Shown piece after piece: positions 1 through 9,341 of a stretch of DNA of 64,000 nucleotides. The notes under the pieces were generated by a model. That model searched no databases and was not told the DNA's origin. It saw only the letters and a program-made list of their open reading frames with translations. Every line of letters starts with the position of its first letter. Positions within the stretch are counted from its first letter, which is position 1. The stretch comes from Pirellula staleyi DSM 6068 (GTDB lineage Bacteria; Planctomycetota; Planctomycetia; Pirellulales; Pirellulaceae). Location of the stretch: contig CAMCMB010000001.1 of the NCBI GenBank assembly GCA_945875845.1, forward strand, positions 186,001-250,000, read 5' to 3'. Position numbers and translations under genes: made by a program.

Positions 1-861
1 GGCTACGCCGTCGTATTGGAATTGATAGGGTTTGCCATCTCCATAGCGAGCAACCACAGCCGGATCTTCTTTGGATAAGTCGAGTGCATCCACTAATTTG
101 CTGCTCGTCAAAACATCCAAAGCGCGTTGACTGAAGGCATCCATCCCTTCGATCACCCCAGAATTATCGATGTCGCGCCGCATACCGTCGAGACTCGTCA
201 ACAATTGCTTTCGATCTTGGAGTCGGTCAAGCGAAACTCCGTTGAGTTTCATGTTCTCAATCCCGGGCCCATCTGGTTTGAAAGCGGAATGCGACGCGCC
301 TAAGAAACCAGGCCCCCCGCAATCCGACCATTGAACGTGCTGGGATTTTTCTGCCAGTCCGACAAAGGACGGTATGGCTGGGTCGGCGGGACCATAGATC
401 TTGGAGATGGCTGCACCCATCGACGGGCGGCCGCCCAAGGAACGTAGGTCTTCTGTTTGCCAACCGCTCATGCACTGAAACGACTCATGACGGTCTTTGC
501 ATCCGACGATCGATCGAATCACGACCGCTTTGTCCATGACCTGCGCCAACTTTGGAAAGACCTCGCAGATTTCAATGCCCGGTACCTTTGTCGGTATAGG
601 CCGAAACTCTCCACGAATTTCGGAAGGAGCATCGGTTTTGATTTCCCACATGTCTTGATGAGGTGGTCCACCACCCAGGAAAATCTGAATAATGGCTTTG
701 TGCTTGTTGCTTTTCCCTTGGGCTGCTTCCGCCCGCAGGATGTCGCTCAACCCGAAAGCGGTGGCGCCAAAGCTCATGCCGCCAATCTTCAGAAACGAGC
801 GACGCGACTCGCGATCACAATAACTGTTCGGAGCTCCATGCTGACCTAGGATCGACAACAT
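1..861 (-). CDS. DUF1501 family protein, N-terminal part (runs off window)
   Basis: This minus-strand reading frame stays open from the ATG at 861 to the window edge, giving 287 residues of a protein whose C-terminus lies outside. Near the start it has a twin-arginine type stretch (SRRSFLKIGG, about residues 19-28) followed by small hydrophobic residues, and then the conserved IQIFLGGGPPHQDMWEIK segment typical of DUF1501 proteins, which have an alkaline-phosphatase/sulfatase-like fold. In planctomycetes these are usually encoded next to DUF1549/DUF1553 cytochrome proteins; that partner would lie outside the window. Export by the Tat system is inferred from the motif. The catalytic activity is not established for the family. 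Confidence 0.85.
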   Translation of the reverse strand, partial: MLSILGQHGAPNSYCDRESRRSFLKIGGMSFGATAFGLSDILRAEAAQGKSNKHKAIIQIFLGGGPPHQDMWEIKTDAPSEIRGEFRPIPTKVPGIEICEVFPKLAQVMDKAVVIRSIVGCKDRHESFQCMSGWQTEDLRSLGGRPSMGAAISKIYGPADPAIPSFVGLAEKSQHVQWSDCGGPGFLGASHSAFKPDGPGIENMKLNGVSLDRLQDRKQLLTSLDGMRRDIDNSGVIEGMDAFSQRALDVLTSSKLVDALDLSKEDPAVVARYGDGKPYQFQYDGVA

Positions 862-1174
862 AGTGATGGCCGTTTTGGGGGTAAGAGGTGGTGGGCTGGA
901 CTTAGCAAAGCTTGGGAGCCTGCTAGCATTTGTGGGAGGGGGTTTTTAACTCGAAGTCATTTCCCGTAAACATTGAGTCAGTTGGGGGACTTAGAATACT
1001 CCATTACTGTAGCATAAAAGTCAATCCGCGTGTGGTATTTGTGCGCGACGCTTGCCTTTTGTGGCCGGCTTGCGGACAACCTAGGGGTTTGCCCTGGGTA
1101 TTGCCCAAGAAACAGTTAAAATGGGGGGACAGGCTACTTGGCAGCCAGCGAGACTACAACGCACGGAAATAACG
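862..1174. other. Intergenic region between divergent genes
   Basis: About 310 bases separate the divergently transcribed DUF1501 gene and J-domain gene, so it must hold both promoters. I see no convincing small gene, RNA or repeat here. Confidence 0.4.
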
Positions 1175-2128
1175 ATGGCAAGTGATTATTACAAGGTGTT
1201 AGGGATCGACCGGACAGCATCTGCCGAGGAAATTTCCAAGGCATATCGCAAACATGCGCGGAAGCATCATCCCGATTTGAACCCAGATGATAAAAACGCC
1301 AAAAAGCGGTTTCAGGAGGTTCAGCAAGCTTACGATTGTCTAAACGACCTTGAGAAGCGGAAGTTGTATGATCAATTTGGATCCGACTATGAGCAATTGG
1401 GAGGCAAAAATCCGTTCGCAGGTGGACACCCGCGTGGAACGCCGGGTGGTGGTCCAGGCGGTCAGGGGTTCGATTTCGGAGACATTTTCGGCCAAGGTGC
1501 TGCGGGTAGTGTCGACTTAGGCGATCTATTTCGACAGTTCGGAGGTGGTGGTAGCGGACCCCATCGAACACGTCGGGCCGCACCGGCCAAAGGCCAAGAC
1601 ATTTCAGCCGAAATTGCGGTACCATTGAAAACCATCATTCAAGGGGGTGAAACTCAAATCCAACTTGAGCATGACGGTAGGATGGAATCGATCGCGGTCA
1701 AAATTCCAGCCGGTATCGAACCCGGTAAAAAAATAAGGTTGAGGGGCCAGGGACAACCTGTCGCAGGTGGCAAGTCCGGTGATCTACTTCTCAAGATCAA
1801 CGTCGAATCCCATCCATTCTTCAAGATTGCCGGGAAAAATCTGGAATTGAGACTTCCCATCTCGATCCCGGAAGCCATTGAAGGGGCTCGAATCGACGTT
1901 CCGACCCCCTCGGGAACCGTGACACTCAAGATCCCACCGATGAGCAACAGCGGGAAAAAGCTTCGGATCAAAGGCCAAGGGCTAAAAAGTGCCGACGGCA
2001 GCTCAGGCGACATGACTGTCGAACTTATGATCAAACTTCCCGAGGTGGCCCCCCCCAAGTTTGACGAGACCTCGCAGAATTGGGCCGATGCCTATTCAAA
2101 ACCTATTCGAGATGGCGTTCAACTTTAA
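1175..2128 (+). CDS. cbpA: CbpA-type J-domain co-chaperone
   Basis: The 317-residue product begins MASDYYKVLG and has an N-terminal J domain with the HPD tripeptide at residues 32-34, which stimulates DnaK ATPase. A Gly/Phe-rich linker follows (about 75-130), then the two-part C-terminal substrate-binding domain of DnaJ. The four CxxCxGxG zinc-finger repeats of true DnaJ are absent, so this is a CbpA/DjlA-like class II J protein rather than the housekeeping DnaJ. An in-frame ATG 54 bases upstream exists, but the homologous protein starts at 1175. It probably works with a DnaK encoded elsewhere. Only 27 bases separate it from larA, so co-transcription is possible though functionally unexplained. 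Confidence 0.88.
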   Translation: MASDYYKVLGIDRTASAEEISKAYRKHARKHHPDLNPDDKNAKKRFQEVQQAYDCLNDLEKRKLYDQFGSDYEQLGGKNPFAGGHPRGTPGGGPGGQGFDFGDIFGQGAAGSVDLGDLFRQFGGGGSGPHRTRRAAPAKGQDISAEIAVPLKTIIQGGETQIQLEHDGRMESIAVKIPAGIEPGKKIRLRGQGQPVAGGKSGDLLLKINVESHPFFKIAGKNLELRLPISIPEAIEGARIDVPTPSGTVTLKIPPMSNSGKKLRIKGQGLKSADGSSGDMTVELMIKLPEVAPPKFDETSQNWADAYSKPIRDGVQL

Positions 2129-2155
2129 AACAACGTACGAAACGATCGAAAGAAT

Positions 2156-3451
2156 ATGAGCGAGTCCATTGCTATCCGCTACGGGAAAGGGGAACTTCAC
2201 ATCCGTTTGCCCTTGGGATGCGAACCCACTGTCATTCGCAAACCAGACATGCCCGTGCTCCACGATACGAATGAAGCCGTTCGCAACGCGCTTCAGAATC
2301 CTGTGAATGCACCCTCCGTTCAGGAGCTTGCGAAAGGTGCACGGCGAGTCTGTATTGTCATCTGCGACGTCACACGCCCCGTTCCGAATGGCCCCATTCT
2401 CCAGGGGCTTGTCGAGCAACTGCGCGAACACGGCGTCGCTCTGGACCGTATTACGATCCTGATTGCGACTGGCCTACATCGACCGAACCTGGGTCGGGAG
2501 ATGCGGGAAGTGATTGGAAACGACTGGGTTTTCGATAATGTCCGGATCGAAAATCACTTTGCTCGCGATACAGCTTGGATGGTCAATCTGGGGAACACTC
2601 CAACGGACGGCATTCCCGTCCTTCTCAATCGCCATCTCGTCGATGCTGACTTGCGAATCGTCGTGGGCCTCGTTGAGCCACACTTCATGGCCGGTTATTC
2701 GGGCGGTCGCAAAGTGATCGCTCCTGGAGTTGCCGGCGAAACAACGATTCGGACGTTTCATAACCATCGGTTTATGGCGGACCCATTGGCTTGCAACGGA
2801 AACCTTGTTAACAACCCTTTGCACCGGGGGCAGCTTGAGATTTTGAAAATGCTGGGCACGGCATACGCCCTCAATACCGTAATTGATGAAGCCAGGCGTA
2901 TGAGTTTCCTCAATTTTGGGGACTGCGAGCGGAGCCACCTCGAAAGCGTCGCATTTGTGAAGCAGTTCGCAGAAGTCCCCATGGGCAAACAATTCAATAC
3001 GGTGGTAACCAGCGCTGCGGGTTACCCGCTCGACAAGACGTACTACCAAACCGTCAAAGGGATGGTCGCACCGATTCAAATTTTGGCAGATGGCGGACGC
3101 ATGATCATCGCAAGCGCCTGCGAAGAAGGGCTTGGATCTCACGAATATCGCGAGTCACAAACGCGATTGGCGGCACTGGGCCGTCAAGGATTCTTGGATC
3201 GCATCCGTGCGATGCCGCTCGCCGATATCGACGGTTGGCAGACTCATATGCTGTTAAGAACGTTGGCGGTAGGGAACGTATCGCTCTTTAGCGACGGACT
3301 TAAGGGGAATGAAAGAACGTTGACCGGAGTGCAGATGGTCGAGTCGATCGAAGATGCCATCGCGACGAGTATGGCTCACACGGGTGACAAACGAATCGCG
3401 ATTATTCCTGAGGGCCCGTACGTGATACCCACATTTTCCAAATCCGCTTAG
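2156..3451 (+). CDS. larA: Nickel-dependent lactate racemase (LarA family)
   Basis: The 431-residue protein matches the LarA/DUF2088 family, which interconverts D- and L-2-hydroxy acids such as lactate using a nickel-pincer nucleotide covalently bound to lysine. Visible landmarks are ATGLHRP with His108, VEPHFMAGYSGGRK with His176 and Lys186, and FHNHRF with His202/His204. These correspond closely to the catalytic and Ni-ligand residues of the Lactobacillus plantarum enzyme (H108, H174, K184, H200). The cofactor-synthesis genes larB, larC and larE are not in the window, so they must lie elsewhere if the enzyme is active. The large D-lactate-type dehydrogenase 1.8 kb downstream suggests lactate use, although some LarA homologues act on other 2-hydroxy acids. 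Confidence 0.87.
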   Translation: MSESIAIRYGKGELHIRLPLGCEPTVIRKPDMPVLHDTNEAVRNALQNPVNAPSVQELAKGARRVCIVICDVTRPVPNGPILQGLVEQLREHGVALDRITILIATGLHRPNLGREMREVIGNDWVFDNVRIENHFARDTAWMVNLGNTPTDGIPVLLNRHLVDADLRIVVGLVEPHFMAGYSGGRKVIAPGVAGETTIRTFHNHRFMADPLACNGNLVNNPLHRGQLEILKMLGTAYALNTVIDEARRMSFLNFGDCERSHLESVAFVKQFAEVPMGKQFNTVVTSAAGYPLDKTYYQTVKGMVAPIQILADGGRMIIASACEEGLGSHEYRESQTRLAALGRQGFLDRIRAMPLADIDGWQTHMLLRTLAVGNVSLFSDGLKGNERTLTGVQMVESIEDAIATSMAHTGDKRIAIIPEGPYVIPTFSKSA

Positions 3452-3595
3452 GGGCTGAACCTTGGCACCCGTTCGTGGTAATTGCCGAGAATCGTCCATT
3501 TTCTGGTACAATTCCGCAAGTCGGCCCGTTGGGTGCACTAGGTTGTAACCGGGTGGCCGTAGAGTATTCTGACACTTCACCTCGCGAGGAATAGT

Positions 3596-5269
3596 TTGAG
3601 CGCGTTTGCCGCCGGACACGAAGATCTCACGCTGGACGCAGATAGTCCGCTTGCCATACCGTCTCGTCCTGAGTTACAAGAAGAGAGCAGTATTCGAGTC
3701 GGTATGGAGCTGTTTGAAGGAGATAGCGGCACAAGCAAGCAAACCAATTCGCTCATTCAGACACGACTTCAAGGGGCGTCACTTGCTTTGGGGTTTGGTT
3801 TTGCGATCTTTGCAAGTTGGACAGGGTTTCGAGAATTTTTTAGTCGCGACTTCCATTTGGGATACGGTTTTTTAGCGTTAGAGATTTTTGCAACCGTGGT
3901 TCTGATCGGGGTTGGTGTGTGGCTTTCGAAGGTGCCGAACGCGTCTGCGTCCTGTTTGCTTTGGTGCGAACTGGTGATCTTTGGCGTTCCTACCTTTGCC
4001 TTCACGGTATTGCACTACCTTGAAATTGTTTTCATGGCGCCCATTTTCGATTTGATTCCGCAAATGCCGATGTCGGGATGGATCATTCTTATTTTCGCGT
4101 ACGCCATCTTTGTCCCACGTTCATGGTATCGCATTCTGGGTGTGGTTGTGACGATCAGCCTCTTTCCAATCTTAGCGACTGTTTTCGCGATGATCTTTCA
4201 CCAAAACGTTCGCGACTTGATCCTGCACGACGGTTCGAGTTGTGTCGAAATGTTCATTTCGTTAGCGGCCACAATCTTTGCTGCCGTATCTAGTGTTCGA
4301 ATGATTTCCAATCTGCGTACCCAAGCGGACGAGGCAAAAGAGTTTTCGCGATATCGACTCAAACAGAAAATCGGTTCCGGTGGGATGGGTGATGTCTATT
4401 TGGCTGAACACAGGTTGCTGAGAAGACCCTGTGCGATCAAAGTCATTCGTCCCGAAAAGGCAGGGGACCCAAAAGCCATCGCTCGATTCGAACGCGAAGT
4501 TCGCGCAACGGCTCGCCTCAATCATTGGAATAGCATCTCCATTTATGATTACGGCCGCACCGCCGACGGTACTTTTTTCTATGTGATGGAATACTTGTCG
4601 GGTATGAGTGCACACGACTTGGTCAAACGCAAAGGACCGCTCTCGCCCTCGCGGGTTGTTTATTTGCTCAAGCAAGTCTGCAGTGCGCTCAGCGAAGCCC
4701 ATGCGGTTCAATTGGTACACCGCGATATCAAGCCGGCGAATATGATTGTGGCGGAAATGGGTGGCTCATTCGATGTGATTAAGTTGCTGGACTTTGGTCT
4801 AGCCAAGCCGATGTCGAGCGCTCTGCAAAATACCGAAGAAGCCGAATTGACGGTGGTCGGCTCGTTGACAGGCTCACCGCACTACATGTCACCGGAGCAA
4901 GCTATGGGCGAAGTTCAAACGGACCAACGCTCCGACATCTACGGCATTGGTGGGGTCGCATTTTATATGTTGACTGGGCGGCCACCTTTCGATAGCGGTG
5001 CGACACTTAAAATATTGATGTCGCATTTGAATGAACCCGCGGTGCCACCTTCTTCGGTTCGCAAGCATGGGCACGGACAACCCATCTCGCCGGAATTGGA
5101 TGCCATTGTATTGAAGTGCCTTGCAAAATCGGCCGACGATCGATTTCAATCCGCACGTGAACTCTACGACGCACTCAATTCCCTCCCGGAATCATCGCAA
5201 TGGAATGAACGATTGGCGGAACAATGGTGGACTAGCAACAGCAGCACATACCAAACCGAGAACGGATAA
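3596..5269 (+). CDS. Membrane Ser/Thr protein kinase, C-terminal kinase domain
   Basis: The 557-residue protein has about 250 N-terminal residues with several hydrophobic spans (roughly 60-75, 90-110, 120-145, 160-175, 180-202, 218-235), followed by a Hanks-type kinase domain. The kinase shows the glycine loop IGSGGMGDVY (259-268), Lys282, HRD at 375-377 with DIKPAN, DFG at 399-401 and SPHYMSPEQ. All catalytic residues are present. The start is TTG, preceded by a CGAGGA ribosome site; the next plausible ATG lies 36 codons in. Many bacterial kinases have an N-terminal kinase and a C-terminal membrane anchor; here the order is reversed. Its stop lies 4 bases before the dehydrogenase gene, so the two are probably co-transcribed and presumably co-regulated. 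Confidence 0.88.
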   Translation: MSAFAAGHEDLTLDADSPLAIPSRPELQEESSIRVGMELFEGDSGTSKQTNSLIQTRLQGASLALGFGFAIFASWTGFREFFSRDFHLGYGFLALEIFATVVLIGVGVWLSKVPNASASCLLWCELVIFGVPTFAFTVLHYLEIVFMAPIFDLIPQMPMSGWIILIFAYAIFVPRSWYRILGVVVTISLFPILATVFAMIFHQNVRDLILHDGSSCVEMFISLAATIFAAVSSVRMISNLRTQADEAKEFSRYRLKQKIGSGGMGDVYLAEHRLLRRPCAIKVIRPEKAGDPKAIARFEREVRATARLNHWNSISIYDYGRTADGTFFYVMEYLSGMSAHDLVKRKGPLSPSRVVYLLKQVCSALSEAHAVQLVHRDIKPANMIVAEMGGSFDVIKLLDFGLAKPMSSALQNTEEAELTVVGSLTGSPHYMSPEQAMGEVQTDQRSDIYGIGGVAFYMLTGRPPFDSGATLKILMSHLNEPAVPPSSVRKHGHGQPISPELDAIVLKCLAKSADDRFQSARELYDALNSLPESSQWNERLAEQWWTSNSSTYQTENG

Positions 5270-5273
5270 CGGA

Positions 5274-8200
5274 ATGGATGCGGACCAGTCGCGGATCGAA
5301 GCGGACTTGCGAGGCGTGTTGGACGGCGAAGTATTCTGCCATTCCTTACGCACTCAGTTGTACGCGAGCGATGCTAGTATCTATGAGATCGCACCTTTGG
5401 CTGTTGTACGACCGCGACACGCCGATGATGTTGCTCAATGCGTCAAGTATGCCTCGGAAAACTCACTGCCGCTGTTCCCACGCGGTGGAGGTACTGGGCT
5501 GGCTGGTCAATCGCTTGGACCGGGAATCGTACTTGATTTTTCTCGATTCATGAGACGTATCATCCACGTCGATCGCGAGAATCTTGTCGTTCGCGTCCAG
5601 CCCGGTATGGCGCTGGCGGACATGAATCGAGCGTTGGCAAAGGATCGGCTTGTTTTTGGTCCCGATCCGCCGACACGCGCGGTAACAACCATCGGAAGCG
5701 TTCTGGCAATCGACACGCTAGGTAGTCATTTTTTGAGGTACGGCACCGCCGGAGCAACACTGGTTTCGGCTCGATGCGTTCTTGCGGATGGCCAGCAAGT
5801 GATGTTGGAAAAGTCCCCTTGGCGAGCGCCCAACTCGGACAATCCCAAGCTCAATCACTTGGTATCCGAAGTGGGGCAATTGTTATGGGCCAACCGCGCA
5901 ATCACGAAATCGCCACCGTGGCGGGGCGTAGCGCGAGGATGCGGTTATCGGCTGGAAGCATCCTTTGACCATGACGTTGTCGACATGGCAAGACTTCAGT
6001 CGGGCGCCGAGGGTACTCTCTCCATACTGACCGAAGCGACGATCAAAGTGGAGCAGTGGCCGGGTGCTCGCGGGGTCGTGCTGATGTTTTTTGAAAAGCT
6101 CGAACTGGCGGCCAGGGCGGCCATCGACGCCCGTCGGGATAATGTCGCTGCCTGCGACTTGATGGACCGACGCTTGATCGAAATTGCTCGCGAACTGGAT
6201 CCACGCTATGAATCGATGTTGCCCCGGGGAGCCGAAGCCCTGTTGTTGATTGAACAACAAGGTGAAGACGTGCCAGAAGTACGCAACAAGCTTGGCGCCC
6301 TCATTCAACGTCTCGTTCGCCGAGCCCCCTCGACACAGCATACGAGAATCATCGTCGATGACGCTGAACGCGATTTCATTTGGAAACTTAGTCGGCGAGT
6401 TATTCCGCGATTGTATCGGCTCAAGGGATCCTCTCGGCCTCTTCCCTTTGTCGAAGACATCTCCATTCCGCCAGATCGCTTGCCCGAGTTCTTGGTCGAA
6501 ATGCAGAACATTCTCAAAGCGGACCGCGTGACGGGGACGCTCTTTGCTCATGCGGCCCACGGTCATTTGCACCTACGGCCATTTTTAGATCCGCATTCGC
6601 CAGACGATATCGCCAAGATGCAGCGAATCGCGGATCGCATTTTCGAAAAAGTCATCGAATACCGAGGTGTGATTTCCGGTGAACACGCTGTGGGACTTAG
6701 TCGAAGCTCCTATCTGAGGCAACAACTCGGCGAACTCTATCCGATCTGTCGCCGAATCAAAGAACTGTTTGATCCGAAGGGGATATTGAATCCAGGAAAA
6801 CTGGTTACCGATGCAGCCCAGAAAACGACCGATAATTTGCGACCTCCGTCGATCGTTACCAATCCCAACCGTAAAGAGTTTAGCCCAGTCCAGTTGATGC
6901 CCCCGGCAGATAGTGTTGTCTTTGCAACCCAAGCGGAAACGCAAGTCAACTTGCTTTCATCCGAAAGGGTTACATTCCGCACGGACGAGCTGACCAATGT
7001 CGTGGAACTAGCACAGAAGTCGTTTCTGCCTATCTTGAAATGGTCGGAATCGGAATCGATGGAGTATACCGCCAACTCTTGCAATGGATGTGGGCGGTGC
7101 CGTTCGAACGCTCCTGCCGAACGAATGTGTCCTATGTTCCGTTCGACGCGAGGCGAGGAAGCCTCGCCCAGAGCCAAGGCGAATTTGGTCCGTGGCCTAA
7201 TGTCGGGCAAGCTACCGATCTCGATGGCCGAAAGCGACGAAATGAAGGAGATTGCTGACCTTTGCTTTCACTGTCATCAGTGCAGGATCGATTGTCCTGC
7301 TTCCGTCGACATCCCTAAACTGATGTTGGAAATCAAGGCACAATACACCGCCACCAATGGATTGCGGGTCAGCGATCGATTGCTTTCGCGACTGGACGCA
7401 TTGACTGCGATGGCTAGCCGAATGCCAACTGTGGCCAATTGGGCATTGGAAAATCGGTATGCGCGATGGTTGTTGGAGAAGACAACCGGAATCGCGCAGG
7501 GGCGCCGCTTGCCGAGACTTGCAAAGCAGTCGTTCATGCGTTGGGCAGCCAAGAATCGGCTGACTCGCCCGAATCGTGGTGCAGGTCGCAAGGTTCTCTA
7601 CTTAGTTGATCACTATGCGAATTGGAACAACCCGCTGGTTGGAATTTCCCTTGTCGAAGTGCTCCAGCACCAAAACGTGGAAGTCTATGTTCCGGCTTGG
7701 CAGTCCGTCACGTTCATGACCAAGATTGTGATGGGGGATATTGAAAAGGTCCGCGAAATGATTGGGCCCCAAATTCGTCAACTTGCAGAAGCTGTCCGTC
7801 AAGGCTATCAAATCGTTACGACGGAGCCGACGGCCGCGATGTGTTTAAAGGTCGAATACGTTCATATCCTCGACAACGAGGATGCGAGATTGGTCGCAGC
7901 CAACACTTGGGATGCAGGCCAATACGTGTGGCAAATGCACGCGAACAACGAACTTGAATTGGACTTCAAGCCATTGACGACGACCGTCATGTATCACACG
8001 CCTTGTCATTTGCGGGCGATCGACCAATCGCATACTGGAATGAAATTGCTTAGTCTCATTCCGGGCTTATCGGTTCAGCATGCCGACGCGGGTTGCAGCG
8101 GCATGGCAGGTACGTATGGGATTCGTCGTCAAACCTATCGGACAAGTTTGCGTGTTGGCTGGGGGTTGATTAGCAAGATGCAGGAAACGACAGCTCAAAT

Positions 8201-8357
8201 CGGAAGTACCGAGTGCTCGACCTGCAAGCTGCAAATGGAGCAGGGCATCGATAAGCCAACCGTCCATCCGCTTGCTCTGATGGCATTTGCCTACGGAAAA
8301 TTGCCTGAAGTCAAGACTTGGATTCAAAGCCGAAACGAGGGTCTGACGGTCCAGTAG
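5274..8357 (+). CDS. FAD/Fe-S D-lactate-type dehydrogenase (YdiJ-like)
   Basis: This 1027-residue protein fuses a FAD-binding oxidase and an iron-sulfur electron-transfer module. The N-terminal half has the VAO-type FAD motif (RGGGTGLAGQ, about residue 73) and the FAD-linked oxidase C domain with GEHAVGLSR. After about residue 600 come two ferredoxin clusters (CNGCGRC... and CFHCHQCRIDC) and a Cys-rich CCG-type domain (HTPCHLRAID, GCSGMAGTYG, ECSTCK). The architecture and length match E. coli YdiJ and related D-lactate/D-2-hydroxyacid dehydrogenases feeding electrons to the respiratory chain. I chose the ATG at 5274, just after the kinase stop; the frame is open further upstream but only inside the kinase gene. 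Exact substrate is inferred from the LarA neighbour. Confidence 0.85.
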   Translation: MDADQSRIEADLRGVLDGEVFCHSLRTQLYASDASIYEIAPLAVVRPRHADDVAQCVKYASENSLPLFPRGGGTGLAGQSLGPGIVLDFSRFMRRIIHVDRENLVVRVQPGMALADMNRALAKDRLVFGPDPPTRAVTTIGSVLAIDTLGSHFLRYGTAGATLVSARCVLADGQQVMLEKSPWRAPNSDNPKLNHLVSEVGQLLWANRAITKSPPWRGVARGCGYRLEASFDHDVVDMARLQSGAEGTLSILTEATIKVEQWPGARGVVLMFFEKLELAARAAIDARRDNVAACDLMDRRLIEIARELDPRYESMLPRGAEALLLIEQQGEDVPEVRNKLGALIQRLVRRAPSTQHTRIIVDDAERDFIWKLSRRVIPRLYRLKGSSRPLPFVEDISIPPDRLPEFLVEMQNILKADRVTGTLFAHAAHGHLHLRPFLDPHSPDDIAKMQRIADRIFEKVIEYRGVISGEHAVGLSRSSYLRQQLGELYPICRRIKELFDPKGILNPGKLVTDAAQKTTDNLRPPSIVTNPNRKEFSPVQLMPPADSVVFATQAETQVNLLSSERVTFRTDELTNVVELAQKSFLPILKWSESESMEYTANSCNGCGRCRSNAPAERMCPMFRSTRGEEASPRAKANLVRGLMSGKLPISMAESDEMKEIADLCFHCHQCRIDCPASVDIPKLMLEIKAQYTATNGLRVSDRLLSRLDALTAMASRMPTVANWALENRYARWLLEKTTGIAQGRRLPRLAKQSFMRWAAKNRLTRPNRGAGRKVLYLVDHYANWNNPLVGISLVEVLQHQNVEVYVPAWQSVTFMTKIVMGDIEKVREMIGPQIRQLAEAVRQGYQIVTTEPTAAMCLKVEYVHILDNEDARLVAANTWDAGQYVWQMHANNELELDFKPLTTTVMYHTPCHLRAIDQSHTGMKLLSLIPGLSVQHADAGCSGMAGTYGIRRQTYRTSLRVGWGLISKMQETTAQIGSTECSTCKLQMEQGIDKPTVHPLALMAFAYGKLPEVKTWIQSRNEGLTVQ

Positions 8358-8515
8358 AGTTTGGCTCGTGCTGAAATTTTCGAATCAAAGGGGTCAGTCG
8401 TTCATCCCCTGGTCCAGCAGCACCCGCTGAAGATCTTGGTGAATAATTCGGGATCAGGAAGTTTACCGACGGACACTAACAAGATTGAAATCCGGCATAA
8501 TGGAGAAGATGTCAT

Positions 8516-9202
8516 TTGACTGCTCAAAGTGCATTGAAACCGATCCCGTCTCCACCGCGAATTGTTGCGATTAGCGGGATCGTTTTCGCGGCGCTCTTTA
8601 TCGCGAGTTTCGTGCTGATCCGTTTGGCGGCTCCTGCAGATCCGAAAGATCCAGGCGTGTGGCTTTCGGACCCGGCTTCAAGAAACTGGGTCTTGATGTC
8701 GCTGAATCTCGTTCCATTTACGGGGATTGCATTCCTGTGGTTTATGGCTGTCCTCCGCAACCACATTGGTCTGCTGGAAGATCGTTTTTTCGCCACCGTT
8801 TTTCTTGGTAGTGGCTTGCTCTTCGTCGCCATGCTTTTTGCAGCAGTCGCCGTCACCCGAGGCCTGATGGATGCTTTCGACAGTACCGATAGTCTTCTCG
8901 TCCATCAGGACACGTACCAACTTGGTCGTAGTATGGCATTTGCTCTAATGAACACATTTTGCATGAAGATGGCGGCGGTGTTCATGTTCGTGACTAGCAC
9001 GATCGGACTTCGTACAGCGGTACTCTCGCATTGGTTGTCGTTTATTGGCTTTTCGTTTGGATTGGTACTACTGCTGGTCATCACCGACTTTGCCTGGATC
9101 GCGCTCCTGTTCCCGTTGTGGGTGCTGATGGTGAGTGCGTTCATTCTCTGCTCAGGATTCAATCGATTTCCTACAAATCCAGTTTCCAACAGAGAAGTTT
9201 AG
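8516..9202 (+). CDS. Hypothetical polytopic membrane protein
   Basis: The predicted 228-residue product starts with TTG, preceded by a TGGAGAAG ribosome site, and contains about six hydrophobic spans (first at residues 17-38). I do not recognise a family with confidence. There are no catalytic motifs, and the short C-terminal tail is polar. It stands alone, about 160 bases after the dehydrogenase gene and 140 before the DUF2252 gene, with no obvious functional link to either. Confidence 0.7.
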   Translation: MTAQSALKPIPSPPRIVAISGIVFAALFIASFVLIRLAAPADPKDPGVWLSDPASRNWVLMSLNLVPFTGIAFLWFMAVLRNHIGLLEDRFFATVFLGSGLLFVAMLFAAVAVTRGLMDAFDSTDSLLVHQDTYQLGRSMAFALMNTFCMKMAAVFMFVTSTIGLRTAVLSHWLSFIGFSFGLVLLLVITDFAWIALLFPLWVLMVSAFILCSGFNRFPTNPVSNREV

Positions 9203-9341
9203 ACGCAAGCGGAAAGACGTCACGACCCTTGCCTCGAACGGTAGACAATCCGCTGAATAACATAATTCTTAGTAGCGGGAGCCAGTTATCGAGTTATTCT
9301 TAGGGGAGAATCACTCCTCTCGTCATCCATAGGGTGTCACC

